Positions 54,795 through 62,470 of a DNA stretch of 64,000 nt are shown piece by piece (the stretch's first letter is position 1; the number at the start of each line of letters is the position of its first letter). Origin of the DNA: Clostridia bacterium (GTDB taxonomy: Bacteria > Bacillota > Clostridia > Oscillospirales > Acutalibacteraceae); assembly GCA_017436225.1 (NCBI GenBank), contig JAFSDM010000015.1:1-64000 (forward strand). Direction: 5' to 3'. Below the pieces are notes generated by a model that made no database searches, was not told the origin of the DNA, and was given only the letters and a program-made list of their open reading frames with translations. The position numbers and the translations under genes are program-made.

Positions 54795-55466
54795 ATGCGC
54801 GAAGATATTTGTACTATACCTGTCAGTGATGTTTTTGAGGTAAATGACGGATGCCCGATTTGCCGTATGTATGATATGCTGCAAACCAGAGCGGTAGACT
54901 ATATTACAGGCGCCGCTATGATGGAGCCTGATGTTAGAGTAGTTACTAACAAAAAAGGCTTTTGCGGCACACATCTTTATAAAATGGTTAAGGAAAAAAG
55001 CGGTCTTTCGCTTGCTTTAATGCTTCAAACCCATATTGAAAATTTGGGTGAAGATTTATTTGGAAAAGGGGATAAGGACGGCAAAATTGCCGCCGACCGC
55101 CTTTCCAGCTGTTTTCTTTGTGAGAAAATTAATTGGGGTATGGAACGAATGATTGAAACCATTTACATAACCTATGAAAACGATAAAGATTTTAGGGGTA
55201 TGTTTGACGGTCAGCCCACCTTCTGTTTACCACATTACAGTTTGCTTTTATCAGGCATTAAAAAGTCAAGACTTAAAAAATACAGCAGTGAATTCAGAAG
55301 CTCTCTTAAAAAAATCACACAAAATCAACTCAGCGAGTTAAATTCAGACTTGCTTCATTTTTGCAGTATGTTTGATTACAGAAATCGCGGCGGCGATTGG
55401 GGTAATTCAAAAACCGCTATTGAACGCACCTTAAGCTTTAGAAATGGCTACGAGCAAGAAAAATAA
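54795..55466 (+). CDS. DUF6062-like cysteine-motif protein
   Basis: 223 residues from ATG 54795 (SD AAAGGGTGA). Repeated metal- or heme-like cysteine pairs: CPICRMYD, GFCGTHLYKM, CFLCEKINWGMERM and TFCLPHYSLLL, each a CxxC or C-x2-H/Pro-His element. This is the pattern of the DUF6062 family of Clostridia, whose function is unknown. The Cys/His repeats suggest a zinc-stabilised fold. No transmembrane segment. It is transcribed from its own promoter and followed by an AT-rich spacer before glyS. Confidence 0.7.
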   Translation: MREDICTIPVSDVFEVNDGCPICRMYDMLQTRAVDYITGAAMMEPDVRVVTNKKGFCGTHLYKMVKEKSGLSLALMLQTHIENLGEDLFGKGDKDGKIAADRLSSCFLCEKINWGMERMIETIYITYENDKDFRGMFDGQPTFCLPHYSLLLSGIKKSRLKKYSSEFRSSLKKITQNQLSELNSDLLHFCSMFDYRNRGGDWGNSKTAIERTLSFRNGYEQEK

Positions 55467-55473
55467 ATTAAAG

Positions 55474-55566
55474 GTGATTAAAAATAAAAATAGAGCAAGC
55501 AGACCGAACACTTTATATAACACCGTTACCGATGCCAACAGAAGAGCAATTGTTTTTAAAACCTAG
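55474..55566 (+). other. Very short possible reading frame in the spacer before glyS
   Basis: GTG at 55474 opens a 30-codon frame ending at TAG 55564-55566, giving a basic peptide (…RASRPNTLYNTVTD…). The AAAGGTG that could serve as SD overlaps the GTG itself, so translation is doubtful. The spacer otherwise holds a CCTA/TAGG mini-hairpin and the glyS promoter. Confidence 0.2.
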
Positions 55567-55595
55567 TTTTAGGAACAGTGTTTCGGCTTTCGTGC

Positions 55596-55627
55596 TTGAC
55601 ACTAACCTTTAATTATGGTACTATAAT
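55596..55627 (+). promoter_or_regulatory. Sigma-A promoter of glyS-folate operon
   Basis: TTGACA (55596-55601) with TACTAT (55619-55624) at 17 bases, overlapping a TATAAT (55622-55627) at 20 bases. It leads a roughly 70-base leader to glyS. Confidence 0.65.
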
Positions 55628-55645
55628 TTAATGTATATATTTGGG

Positions 55646-55692
55646 TTTGGAATCGTGCAAGCCAGTTCGATATTCCAAATTCAATTTGGAGG
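55646..55692 (+). promoter_or_regulatory. glyS leader with two mutually exclusive hairpins, one covering the SD
   Basis: Hairpin 1 pairs TTTGGAAT (55646-55653) with ATTCCAAA (55672-55679). Hairpin 2 pairs TCCAAA (55674-55679) with TTTGGA (55685-55690), taking in the first bases of the glyS SD GGAGG (55688-55692). They share the middle strand, so only one can form. No T-box motif is present. Confidence 0.45.
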
Positions 55693-55699
55693 TAAAAAT

Positions 55700-57073
55700 A
55701 TGAAAAATTCAGAAAAAAATATGGAAACGATTGTTGCCTTAGCAAAAGGCAGAGGCTTTGTATATGCAGGCAGTGAGATTTACGGCGGCCTTTCAAACAC
55801 TTGGGATTACGGCCCCTTAGGCGTTGAGCTTAAAAACAATGTTAAAAAGGCCTGGTGGAAAAAATTCGTTCAGGAAAATCAGTACAACGTAGGTTTAGAT
55901 AGCGCAATTCTTATGAACCCACAGGTATGGGTTGCATCGGGTCACGTTGGCGGATTTTCTGATCCCCTTATGGACTGTAAGGATTGCAAAACCCGTCACC
56001 GCGCAGATAAGCTTATTGAAGATACAGGCGTTAATCCCGCAGGTTGGAGCTTTGAGCAAATGTCAGATTATATTAAGGAAAATAATATAACCTGCCCTGA
56101 TTGCGGTTCCTGCAATTTTACCGATATTCGTAAATTTAATCTTATGTTTAAAACATTTCAGGGTGTTACTGAAGATGCTAAAAACGAGCTTTATCTTCGC
56201 CCTGAAACCGCACAGGGTATTTTCGTAAACTTTGCAAATATTCAGCGTACAACTCGTCGCAAGCTTCCCTTTGGTGTTTGTCAGGTTGGTAAATCCTTCC
56301 GTAACGAAATCACTCCCGGTAACTTTATTTTCCGTACTCGTGAGTTTGAACAGATGGAGCTTGAATTTTTCTGCAAACCCGGTACCGATTTGGAGTGGTT
56401 CGCATATTGGAAAGAAACCTGTAAAAATTGGTTGCTTAGCCTCGGTATTAAGGAAGAAAATCTCCGCCTTCGTGACCACGAGCAAGAGGAGCTTTCTCAC
56501 TATTCAAATGCAACTACCGACTTTGAGTTTCTTTTCCCGTTTGGTTGGGGTGAACTTTGGGGTATTGCAGACCGTACCGATTTTGACCTTAGCGCTCATA
56601 TGAAGGAATCTACAAAGAGTCTTGAGTATTTCGACCAAGAAACAGGCGAAAAATATGTTCCTTACGTTATTGAGCCTTCGCTCGGTGCCGACCGTGTGCT
56701 TTTAGCCTTCCTCTGCGATGCCTATGATGAGGAAACTGATGATAAGGGCGATACCCGTACAGTTCTTCGTTTGCATCCTGCACTTGCACCTTTCAAAGCA
56801 GCCGTTCTTCCTTTAAGTAAAAAGCTTTCTGATAAGGCTATGGAAGTTTACCATATGTTAGCAAAAGACTATATGGTTGATTTTGATGATGCAGGTTCTA
56901 TCGGTAAGCGTTACCGTCGTGAAGATGAAATCGGTACTCCATTCAGCATCACCTACGATTTTGAAAGTGAAAACGACGGCGCAGTAACAGTTCGCGACCG
57001 CGATACAATGCAGCAGGAGCGTATTCCGATTTCTGAGCTTTCTGCTTATATTAAGCTTAAATTGGAGTTTTAA
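55700..57073 (+). CDS. glyS: Glycyl-tRNA synthetase, homodimeric (alpha2) type
   Basis: 457 residues from ATG 55700 (SD GGAGG eight bases ahead); the frame is open 23 codons farther but that part covers the promoter leader. Class II motifs: [48 protein letters not shown] and the zinc-like CKDC ... CPDCGSCNF pair. The alpha2 GlyRS is the eukaryote/archaea-like form also used by many Clostridia, instead of GlyQ/GlyS. It charges tRNA-Gly. First gene of the operon that continues with folate synthesis; folE starts three bases after its stop. Confidence 0.97.
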   Translation: MKNSEKNMETIVALAKGRGFVYAGSEIYGGLSNTWDYGPLGVELKNNVKKAWWKKFVQENQYNVGLDSAILMNPQVWVASGHVGGFSDPLMDCKDCKTRHRADKLIEDTGVNPAGWSFEQMSDYIKENNITCPDCGSCNFTDIRKFNLMFKTFQGVTEDAKNELYLRPETAQGIFVNFANIQRTTRRKLPFGVCQVGKSFRNEITPGNFIFRTREFEQMELEFFCKPGTDLEWFAYWKETCKNWLLSLGIKEENLRLRDHEQEELSHYSNATTDFEFLFPFGWGELWGIADRTDFDLSAHMKESTKSLEYFDQETGEKYVPYVIEPSLGADRVLLAFLCDAYDEETDDKGDTRTVLRLHPALAPFKAAVLPLSKKLSDKAMEVYHMLAKDYMVDFDDAGSIGKRYRREDEIGTPFSITYDFESENDGAVTVRDRDTMQQERIPISELSAYIKLKLEF

Positions 57074-57076
57074 AAA

Positions 57077-57631
57077 GTGGATTTAAAAAGAATTGAAAAT
57101 GCAGTAAGAGAAATTCTTATTGCTATTGGAGAGGATCCCGAGCGTGAGGGCTTAATAGAAACTCCCGAGCGTGTTGCCCGTATGTATTCGGAAGTTTTTA
57201 GCGGTCTTTCGGAAGATCCTAAAAAACACATTAAAACCTTTTCAACAGGTAATGATGAAATGGTAGTAGTGCGTGATATACCGCTCTATTCAATGTGTGA
57301 GCATCATTTATTACCCTTTGTTGGCAAGGCTCATATTGCCTATATCCCACGCGACGGAATTGTAATAGGTCTTTCAAAACTCGCAAGAATTGTTAATGCT
57401 TTTGCCCGTAGACCTCAGCTTCAAGAGCGTCTAACCGCAAATGTTGCCGACTTTTTAGAAAACGAGCTTAACGCTCTAGGCGTTGCAGTTGTTATTGAGG
57501 CAGAGCATTTATGTATGACAATGCGCGGTGTTAGAGCATCGGGGGCAGTGACCTGTACCTCAGCCCTTAGGGGCATTATGCGTTCTGATAGTCGCACTCG
57601 TGCCGAAGCCTTAAAGCATCTGGAAAAATAA
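57077..57631 (+). CDS. folE: GTP cyclohydrolase I
   Basis: 184 residues from GTG 57077, starting three bases after glyS (SD GGAG in the glyS tail). Catalytic and zinc motifs: [30 protein letters not shown] and [23 protein letters not shown]. It converts GTP to dihydroneopterin triphosphate, the first folate step. No THF or other riboswitch precedes it because the intergenic gap is only three bases. folP follows with a one-base gap. Confidence 0.98.
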   Translation: MDLKRIENAVREILIAIGEDPEREGLIETPERVARMYSEVFSGLSEDPKKHIKTFSTGNDEMVVVRDIPLYSMCEHHLLPFVGKAHIAYIPRDGIVIGLSKLARIVNAFARRPQLQERLTANVADFLENELNALGVAVVIEAEHLCMTMRGVRASGAVTCTSALRGIMRSDSRTRAEALKHLEK

Positions 57632-57632
57632 T

Positions 57633-58466
57633 ATGAATAAAGAATTTGTTTTCCGCTTCCGAGGGGGCTCATTACCTCTCGGAAGCCGTACCTATATTAT
57701 GGGTATTATTAATGCCACCCCCGATTCCTTTTCAGATGGCGGGGATAATTTTCTACCCGAAAACGCGCTTAAAACTGCTATCGAAATGCAAAATAGCGGC
57801 GCAGATATTTTAGATATCGGCGGTCAGTCCACAAGGCCCGGGGCAACCTTAATTTCTCCCGAGGAGGAGTGGGCTAGGCTTGAAAAGGTGCTACCGCTTA
57901 TTTTAAACTCTACTTCTTTGCCCGTTTCGGTGGATACCTTTTACCCCGAAGTTGCAAGTAAGGCGCTTGAGATTGGTTGCCACATTATTAATGATGTTAG
58001 CGGTACAGTTAATCCCAAAATGGCAGAGGTTGTTAAAAAATACGGCGCAGGGTGGATTTTAATGCACTCAGGTGAAGAAAGTGATATTGATATTAGCGCC
58101 TGTATTCATAATAGACTTTTAAATATGCTGAATACCGCAGTTTCTCTCGGTGTTAATTCGGAAAATATCTGTCTTGATGCCGGAATAGGTTTTGGTAAAA
58201 ATATGGAACAAAATTTAACTCTTATCGCTGAAACAAATCGTGTTAAGGTGAATGGCAACGCCTATTTGCTGGGCGCTTCACGTAAAAGATTTCTTGGCGC
58301 CGCAATAGGTGATAATAGTTTAGAATTTAAACAAAGAGATTATGCAACCGTTGCCGCTAATACCGTAGGTATTTTAGGCGGAGCCGATATTTTAAGGGTT
58401 CATAATGTAAAAGCGGCTGTTCAAGCGGCTTTAGTAACCAATAAAATTATAAAGAAGGATAATTAG
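57633..58466 (+). CDS. folP: Dihydropteroate synthase
   Basis: 277 residues. GIINATPDSFSDGGDN and DIGGQSTRPGA are the pterin and pABA/phosphate loops. VSVDTFYPEVA, IINDVSG and LLGASRKRFLG complete the TIM-barrel active site. It joins dihydropterin pyrophosphate with p-aminobenzoate and is the sulfonamide target. The start ATG follows folE by one base, and the gene ends one base before the next, so this operon is very compact. Confidence 0.98.
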   Translation: MNKEFVFRFRGGSLPLGSRTYIMGIINATPDSFSDGGDNFLPENALKTAIEMQNSGADILDIGGQSTRPGATLISPEEEWARLEKVLPLILNSTSLPVSVDTFYPEVASKALEIGCHIINDVSGTVNPKMAEVVKKYGAGWILMHSGEESDIDISACIHNRLLNMLNTAVSLGVNSENICLDAGIGFGKNMEQNLTLIAETNRVKVNGNAYLLGASRKRFLGAAIGDNSLEFKQRDYATVAANTVGILGGADILRVHNVKAAVQAALVTNKIIKKDN

Positions 58467-58467
58467 T

Positions 58468-59106
58468 ATGACTAAAACAACAAAAATTTCAGGAATTTCT
58501 GTGGCTATACTTCTTATTGCCTTGGATTTTTTTGTAATAGCAAATTCTTTAACTTTAAGTGTGGGTAATATTATAAACAATTTCATAAACTATTCGCTTC
58601 CTTGCGGAGCGCTTCTTGGTATTACCTTACTTGCCGCAATTTTTGAAAAGCCGTCTAAAAAAGCCCTTTCAATAACAACCTTGGTTTTGTTTTCTGTTTC
58701 ATTTGCTATAAGAGTTTTAGCAATTGTTTTGTATGTTTTAGAGCCTATTTTTGCAAACTATTTGGTAGTCGCAGGCTTTAATGAGTATATGGAGCTTGCA
58801 AAATATGCCGCCTTTACGTTGTTGGCACTGGGCGTTATATTTTTAATGCTTTATCTCAGAAAAGGTAAATTTGAAAAAACCGCTCTTACCTTAGGCGGCG
58901 TTTCTTGTGTAGCGTTGCTTATAGTTTGGGGGATTTATACCTATTCCTTAATTTCAAGCGCCGTAGAATATTCAGCAGGTCTTTTTGAAATCTTTTTGGA
59001 GTTTTATAACGGCGAGCTTTTAAGAGATGCTGTTGTTGTTATTTCCTATATTACCTCATTTTGGGTTATTAATGAAATAAATAAGGAAAAAGAAAAGAAG
59101 GCTTAA
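58468..59106 (+). CDS. Unknown multi-pass membrane protein inside the folate operon
   Basis: 212 residues, about six hydrophobic helices (SGISVAILLIALDFFVIANS; YSLPCGALLGITLLAAIF; TTLVLFSVSFAIRVLAIVLYV; YAAFTLLALGVIFLMLY; LGGVSCVALLIVWGIYTYS; a final VVVISYITSFWVI), ending in a charged tail KEKEKKA. No family motif is recognised. It lies between folP and folB with gaps of one and three bases, so it is surely co-transcribed. A role in pterin, pABA or folate movement is possible by context only. Confidence 0.7.
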   Translation: MTKTTKISGISVAILLIALDFFVIANSLTLSVGNIINNFINYSLPCGALLGITLLAAIFEKPSKKALSITTLVLFSVSFAIRVLAIVLYVLEPIFANYLVVAGFNEYMELAKYAAFTLLALGVIFLMLYLRKGKFEKTALTLGGVSCVALLIVWGIYTYSLISSAVEYSAGLFEIFLEFYNGELLRDAVVVISYITSFWVINEINKEKEKKA

Positions 59107-59109
59107 TCA

Positions 59110-59469
59110 ATGGATGAAATTTATATTAAAGGTCTAAAGATTTTTGCATACCACGGCGTAAATCCCGAAGAAACCGAAAACGGTCAGGAATTTGAGCTTG
59201 ATATTACTATGTACGCCGATTTATCAAAAGCAAGGGAAAGTGATGATTTAGAGCATACAATAAATTATGCCGCCGCAAGAAAGGTTATAAACGCGGCTAT
59301 GACCGAAAGACCTTATAAGCTTATTGAACGCGTGGCAGAGGTTGTTGCAACTGCGCTATTAAACGGCTTTGAAAAGCTTTTAAAGGTAGAAGTAACCCTA
59401 AAAAAACCCAATGCTCCTATGTCTGCCGTTTTTGACTATGTAGCCGTAAAAATAGTAAAGTCGAGGTAA
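59110..59469 (+). CDS. folB: Dihydroneopterin aldolase
   Basis: 119 residues, usual length. DEIYIKGLKIFAYHGVNPEE is the N-terminal strand with the YHGV/active-site Glu motif, and KLIERVAEVVATALL carries the conserved Glu-containing helix; VTLKKPNAPM is the C-terminal KP signature. It makes 6-hydroxymethyl-dihydropterin, the substrate of FolK encoded next. Starts three bases after the membrane protein gene. Confidence 0.97.
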   Translation: MDEIYIKGLKIFAYHGVNPEETENGQEFELDITMYADLSKARESDDLEHTINYAAARKVINAAMTERPYKLIERVAEVVATALLNGFEKLLKVEVTLKKPNAPMSAVFDYVAVKIVKSR

Positions 59470-59475
59470 TGGTTT

Positions 59476-59940
59476 ATGTCTATTGCTTTTATTGGCATAG
59501 GTACAAATATGGGGGATAGAGCCTTAAATATTAAAAATGCTACCAACGCCCTTAAGCACCTACCCGAAACAACCGTTTTAGCGGTATCCAATATTTACGA
59601 AACCGAGCCGTGGGGGCTTAAAGAACAACCTAATTTTTTAAACGGGGTTATTAAGGTTAGCACATCCCTTTCGCCAAACGCTCTGCTTGGCGCCCTATTG
59701 GGCATTGAAGCTGCAATGGGTAGGGTAAGAGAGGTTAAAAACGGTCCCAGAGTGTTAGATTTAGATTTGCTTATTTATGATAATGTGAATTCAAGCTCCG
59801 CCGAGCTTACTCTGCCGCACCCATATATTATGGAACGCGAATTTGTGCTTAAGCCCTTAACCGAACTAACCTCTGATGAAAAATACATTACCGCTCTTAA
59901 TAATTTAAATCAAGGTACGGTGTGGCTTTATGAACCGTAA
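59476..59940 (+). CDS. folK: 6-hydroxymethyl-dihydropterin pyrophosphokinase
   Basis: 154 residues. GIGTNMGDRALNI, YETEPWG, QPNFLNGVIKVST, GRVREVKNGPRVLDLDLLIYD and LPHPYIMEREFVL are the HPPK signatures including the ATP/Mg site (DLD). It pyrophosphorylates hydroxymethyl-dihydropterin for FolP. The last 11 bases overlap the start of the next gene (59930), suggesting translational coupling. Confidence 0.98.
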   Translation: MSIAFIGIGTNMGDRALNIKNATNALKHLPETTVLAVSNIYETEPWGLKEQPNFLNGVIKVSTSLSPNALLGALLGIEAAMGRVREVKNGPRVLDLDLLIYDNVNSSSAELTLPHPYIMEREFVLKPLTELTSDEKYITALNNLNQGTVWLYEP

Positions 59941-60268
59941 AGCAGTGACCCCTCTCGATATCATTATAATAATAGCGGTTGTGGTTTTAAGCCTTGGCAT
60001 TATGCTTGCTTCCCTTTTTTCAAATAGTGGCAATAAGGCAGTAATTACAGTTAACGAGCAGGTAGTTGCAGAGTATAACCTTTTAAATAATGTAAAAAAG
60101 GAAATCAAAACGCAGTACGGCGTAAACACCGTTGAAATTTTAAACGGTGAATGTTTTGTTTCCTTTGCTGATTGCCGTGACGGTATTTGTGTTAGCCGAG
60201 GTAAAATAAGCAAAATAGGGGAAAGCATTGTTTGTCTTCCTCATAAACTGATTGTAGAGATAAAATAA
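59930..60268 (+). CDS. NusG domain II-containing membrane-anchored protein
   Basis: 112 residues. A short basic N-terminus and one membrane helix (DIIIIIAVVVLSLGIMLA) are followed by an extracytoplasmic ~75-aa beta domain with the family-typical CRDGICVSRGKISKIGESIVCLPHK pattern (given here as key pieces CRDGICV and IVCLPHKL). NusG-domain-II proteins of this type lie next to Gx transporter/HepS-type genes in many Firmicutes, as here. Function is unknown. The start overlaps folK. Confidence 0.88.
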   Translation: MNRKAVTPLDIIIIIAVVVLSLGIMLASLFSNSGNKAVITVNEQVVAEYNLLNNVKKEIKTQYGVNTVEILNGECFVSFADCRDGICVSRGKISKIGESIVCLPHKLIVEIK

Positions 60269-60270
60269 TT

Positions 60271-60783
60271 ATGAAAAGTTTAGCTTCAAAAAAAGTATGT
60301 CTATATGGGCTTTTAACAGCGGCGGCGCTTTTATTCGGTTATGTTGAATATTTGGTGCCGCTTAATTTTATTGCGCCGGGAATTAAGCTTGGTATTTCTA
60401 ACGGTGTAGTTTTGCTTTTAATTTTAAATAATAATTACAAATCGGCTTTTTTGGTAAATATATGCAGAATAGTTTTGTCAGCGTTTTTATTCGCTACCCC
60501 CTTTAGCCTTATTTTTTCACTCACTGCAGGTATAATAAGCACCTTGGTTATGATTTTGTTAAACAGATTTAAAGGCTTTGGTGTTGTTGGCATCAGCGCC
60601 GTTGGCGGCGCAGTACATAATTTAGTTCAAATTATTGTCGCAAGGTTGACCGTCGGCAGAGGTGTATTCTTTTATATGCCATATTTACTTTTAGCGGGCG
60701 TTTTAGCAGGTGCTGCAGTGGGCGTTTTGGTGTGGCTAATGCTAAAAAAAGCAGCAAAAATAAAATTTTTAAAATTTAATTAA
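60271..60783 (+). CDS. Gx transporter family protein (heptaprenyl diphosphate synthase component I-like)
   Basis: 170 residues with about five membrane helices. The N-terminus LYGLLTAAALLFGYVEYLVPL and the motif APGIKLGISNGVVLLLIL match the Gx transporter family, an ECF-S-like group often annotated as heptaprenyl diphosphate synthase component I. The later GISAVGGAVHNLVQII is also characteristic. It starts two bases after the NusG-II gene, its standard partner. The transported compound is unknown; a prenyl-quinone or related precursor has been suggested by naming only. Confidence 0.85.
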   Translation: MKSLASKKVCLYGLLTAAALLFGYVEYLVPLNFIAPGIKLGISNGVVLLLILNNNYKSAFLVNICRIVLSAFLFATPFSLIFSLTAGIISTLVMILLNRFKGFGVVGISAVGGAVHNLVQIIVARLTVGRGVFFYMPYLLLAGVLAGAAVGVLVWLMLKKAAKIKFLKFN

Positions 60784-60810
60784 AAAAATTGTTTTTTTAA
60801 AAAAAAGGAC

Positions 60811-60839
60811 TTGCATTTTAATACAACATATGGTATAAT
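60811..60839 (+). promoter_or_regulatory. Sigma-A promoter of the sortase-anchored surface protein
   Basis: TTGCAT (60811-60816), 17-base spacer, perfect TATAAT (60834-60839), about 50 bases ahead of ATG 60888. Strong SD (AAGGAGG) follows. Confidence 0.72.
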
Positions 60840-60887
60840 CTGTGCATATAGGTATTCTATATAAATTTTTAAGGAGGTTTTTCTAAA

Positions 60888-62297
60888 ATGAAAAAACTAT
60901 TAGCGATTTTATTTGTAGTTCTTTTGGCATTCAGTTGCTTCACCGTTGCTATGGTAAGCGCTGAAGAACCTGCACCTCTCCTCACTTTAGATTTAGGCGA
61001 GGGTTCAAAATGGAAGGCAAACAATGCCGGATACCTCAGCAACCTTGCTTTTCTTGATGAAGATGGCGACGGTACTAAAGACTACGCACAGTTTTCAAGC
61101 TTTGCAAAAGGCGGCGCTGGTGTAGTTAGCCCTGCTTTTACTCTTGTTGCGGGTAAGCAGTACACCCTTTCTTTTAAATTCCGTATTCCTGAAGCAAGTA
61201 AAAGTTACTTTTTTTCTAATGTTGCGTATGGTCCTACACCTGCATTATTCAGAGCAGATGCTACAGGCGACGGTGCAGAAGTAAATAATAAGGCTACAGT
61301 AAGTGCTTCACCAGATGAAAATAACATCTATGCTTATACTACTAAAGATATGGCACGTGGTGAAGATTTCACTTCAACATGGCTTGTTGGTAATTACGAT
61401 CCAATTCAGATTACAGATTTTTCCGGTATTTCTTATAAGTATTATAAGACCATCTTCGCAGATGAGACCGCTGATATGAAAACTCTTCTTTCTGATTGGA
61501 CCGATGTCACTTGTACTTTCACCGCAATTGAGGGTGATAACGGCGAAGATACTCAGCTTGTAGCATTCAGTATTTACTTTATGGATATAAAGTTGGATGG
61601 CTTTATGTTCGACTTTAAAGACGTTGTTCTTAAAGAAGTTACCTGTCCTCACGAATACACTAAGGTTGAAGGCAAAAAAGACGCTACCTGTACCGAAGCT
61701 GGTTACACCGGTGACACCGTATGTGAAGATTGCGGCGAAGTTGTTACAAAGGGTACTGATATTGCTGCAGGCCACAAGATTGATAAAGTAGCTGCTGTTG
61801 AAGCAACTCACGAAGCTGCTGGTAACAAAGAGCACTATGCTTGCTCTGTTTGCAAAAAGCTCTTCTCTGATGCTGAAGGCAAAACCGAAATCGCTGCTGC
61901 TGACGTTGTAGTTGACAAAATTGCACACGTTTACGGCGAAGAGTTAAAATCTGATGCTCAAAATCACTGGAAAGAGTGCGAGTGCGGCAGCAAGGCTGAA
62001 ACTGCAGCTCACACCTTCGGTGATTGGAAAGTAACTAAAGAAGCTACCGAAACTGAAAAGGGCGCTAAAGAAAAAGAATGCTCTGTTTGCGGCTACAAAG
62101 TAGAGGAAGAAATTCCTGTTGTTGGCGCAGCAGTTGAGGACGACAAAGAGCAAGATAAGGAAGAAGATAAGGCAGAAGATACCACTTCTCCTGAAACCGG
62201 CGACAGCACTAACGTTGTTTTCTGGTTCGCTCTCTTAATGGTTTCTGCTCTTGCAGTAGTTACCACCGTTGCAGCTAAAAAAGCTAGCGTAAAATAA
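60888..62297 (+). CDS. Sortase-anchored surface protein with ~230-aa module and Cys-rich repeats
   Basis: 469 residues. The signal peptide (LLAFSCFTVAMVSA|E, cut near residue 25) resembles those of the large phosphatase genes. Residues about 27-250 form one copy of the module repeated in the 1513-aa protein and present in the 1130-aa one (GKQYTLSFKFRIP ... FMFDFKDVVL). Then come Cys-rich repeats of the C-H-[EY]-x...C-x2-C type (CPHEYTKV, CTEAGYTGDTVCEDCGE, YACSVCKKLF, CECG, CSVCGY), common in clostridial surface proteins. An acidic linker leads to SPETGD, a hydrophobic helix and a basic tail, a sortase sorting signal. Among the five paralogues only this one has such an anchor. No catalytic domain. 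Confidence 0.82.
   Translation: MKKLLAILFVVLLAFSCFTVAMVSAEEPAPLLTLDLGEGSKWKANNAGYLSNLAFLDEDGDGTKDYAQFSSFAKGGAGVVSPAFTLVAGKQYTLSFKFRIPEASKSYFFSNVAYGPTPALFRADATGDGAEVNNKATVSASPDENNIYAYTTKDMARGEDFTSTWLVGNYDPIQITDFSGISYKYYKTIFADETADMKTLLSDWTDVTCTFTAIEGDNGEDTQLVAFSIYFMDIKLDGFMFDFKDVVLKEVTCPHEYTKVEGKKDATCTEAGYTGDTVCEDCGEVVTKGTDIAAGHKIDKVAAVEATHEAAGNKEHYACSVCKKLFSDAEGKTEIAAADVVVDKIAHVYGEELKSDAQNHWKECECGSKAETAAHTFGDWKVTKEATETEKGAKEKECSVCGYKVEEEIPVVGAAVEDDKEQDKEEDKAEDTTSPETGDSTNVVFWFALLMVSALAVVTTVAAKKASVK
62186..62294 (+). other. Sortase sorting-signal coding region (SPETGD + helix + basic tail)
   Basis: SPETGD is encoded at 62186-62203, followed by a ~20-residue hydrophobic stretch and the tail KKASVK. 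The pattern is LPXTG-like with Ser in place of Leu. No sortase gene lies in the window. Confidence 0.75.
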
Positions 62298-62350
62298 TTA
62301 ACCTATAAATAGGTAGAATACCTTATAGACACGGTTCACGTTTAATTAAT

Positions 62351-62382
62351 AACGGCAACGATTTTCGTTGCCGTTATTTTTT
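62351..62382 (+). terminator. Terminator of the surface-protein gene
   Basis: Perfect 10-bp arms AACGGCAACG (62351-62360) and CGTTGCCGTT (62366-62375), followed by ATTTTTT. Confidence 0.93.
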
Positions 62383-62383
62383 A

Positions 62384-62425
62384 CCCCTATTCATTGTATT
62401 TGAATAGGGGATTAATATTTTTTAA
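62384..62425. terminator. Second hairpin between convergent genes
   Basis: Perfect arms CCCCTATTCA (62384-62393) and TGAATAGGGG (62401-62410) with a seven-base loop, followed by ATTAATATTTTTT on +. It probably backs up the first terminator. Confidence 0.75.
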
Positions 62426-62436
62426 AATAAGTATAA

Positions 62437-62466
62437 TTAAACGCCCTGTGAAAACAGGGCGTTTAA
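62437..62466 (-). terminator. Terminator of the amino-acid ABC operon
   Basis: Perfect 13-bp arms TTAAACGCCCTGT (62437-62449) and its complement (62454-62466), just past the ATP-binding gene stop on the - strand; the T-tract behind it is broken (TTATACTTATTTT). Confidence 0.8.
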
Positions 62467-62470
62467 TTTA

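Noticed and set aside
55628..55699. T-box leader for glyS
   Set aside because: No AGGGUGGNACCGCG-type element, and the leader is about 70 bases, too short for a T-box.
56063..56500. 145-codon frame on the - strand within glyS
   Set aside because: Antisense to a highly conserved synthetase, no SD, no recognisable family.
57074..57076. THF riboswitch before folE
   Set aside because: Only three bases separate glyS and folE; there is no room for one.
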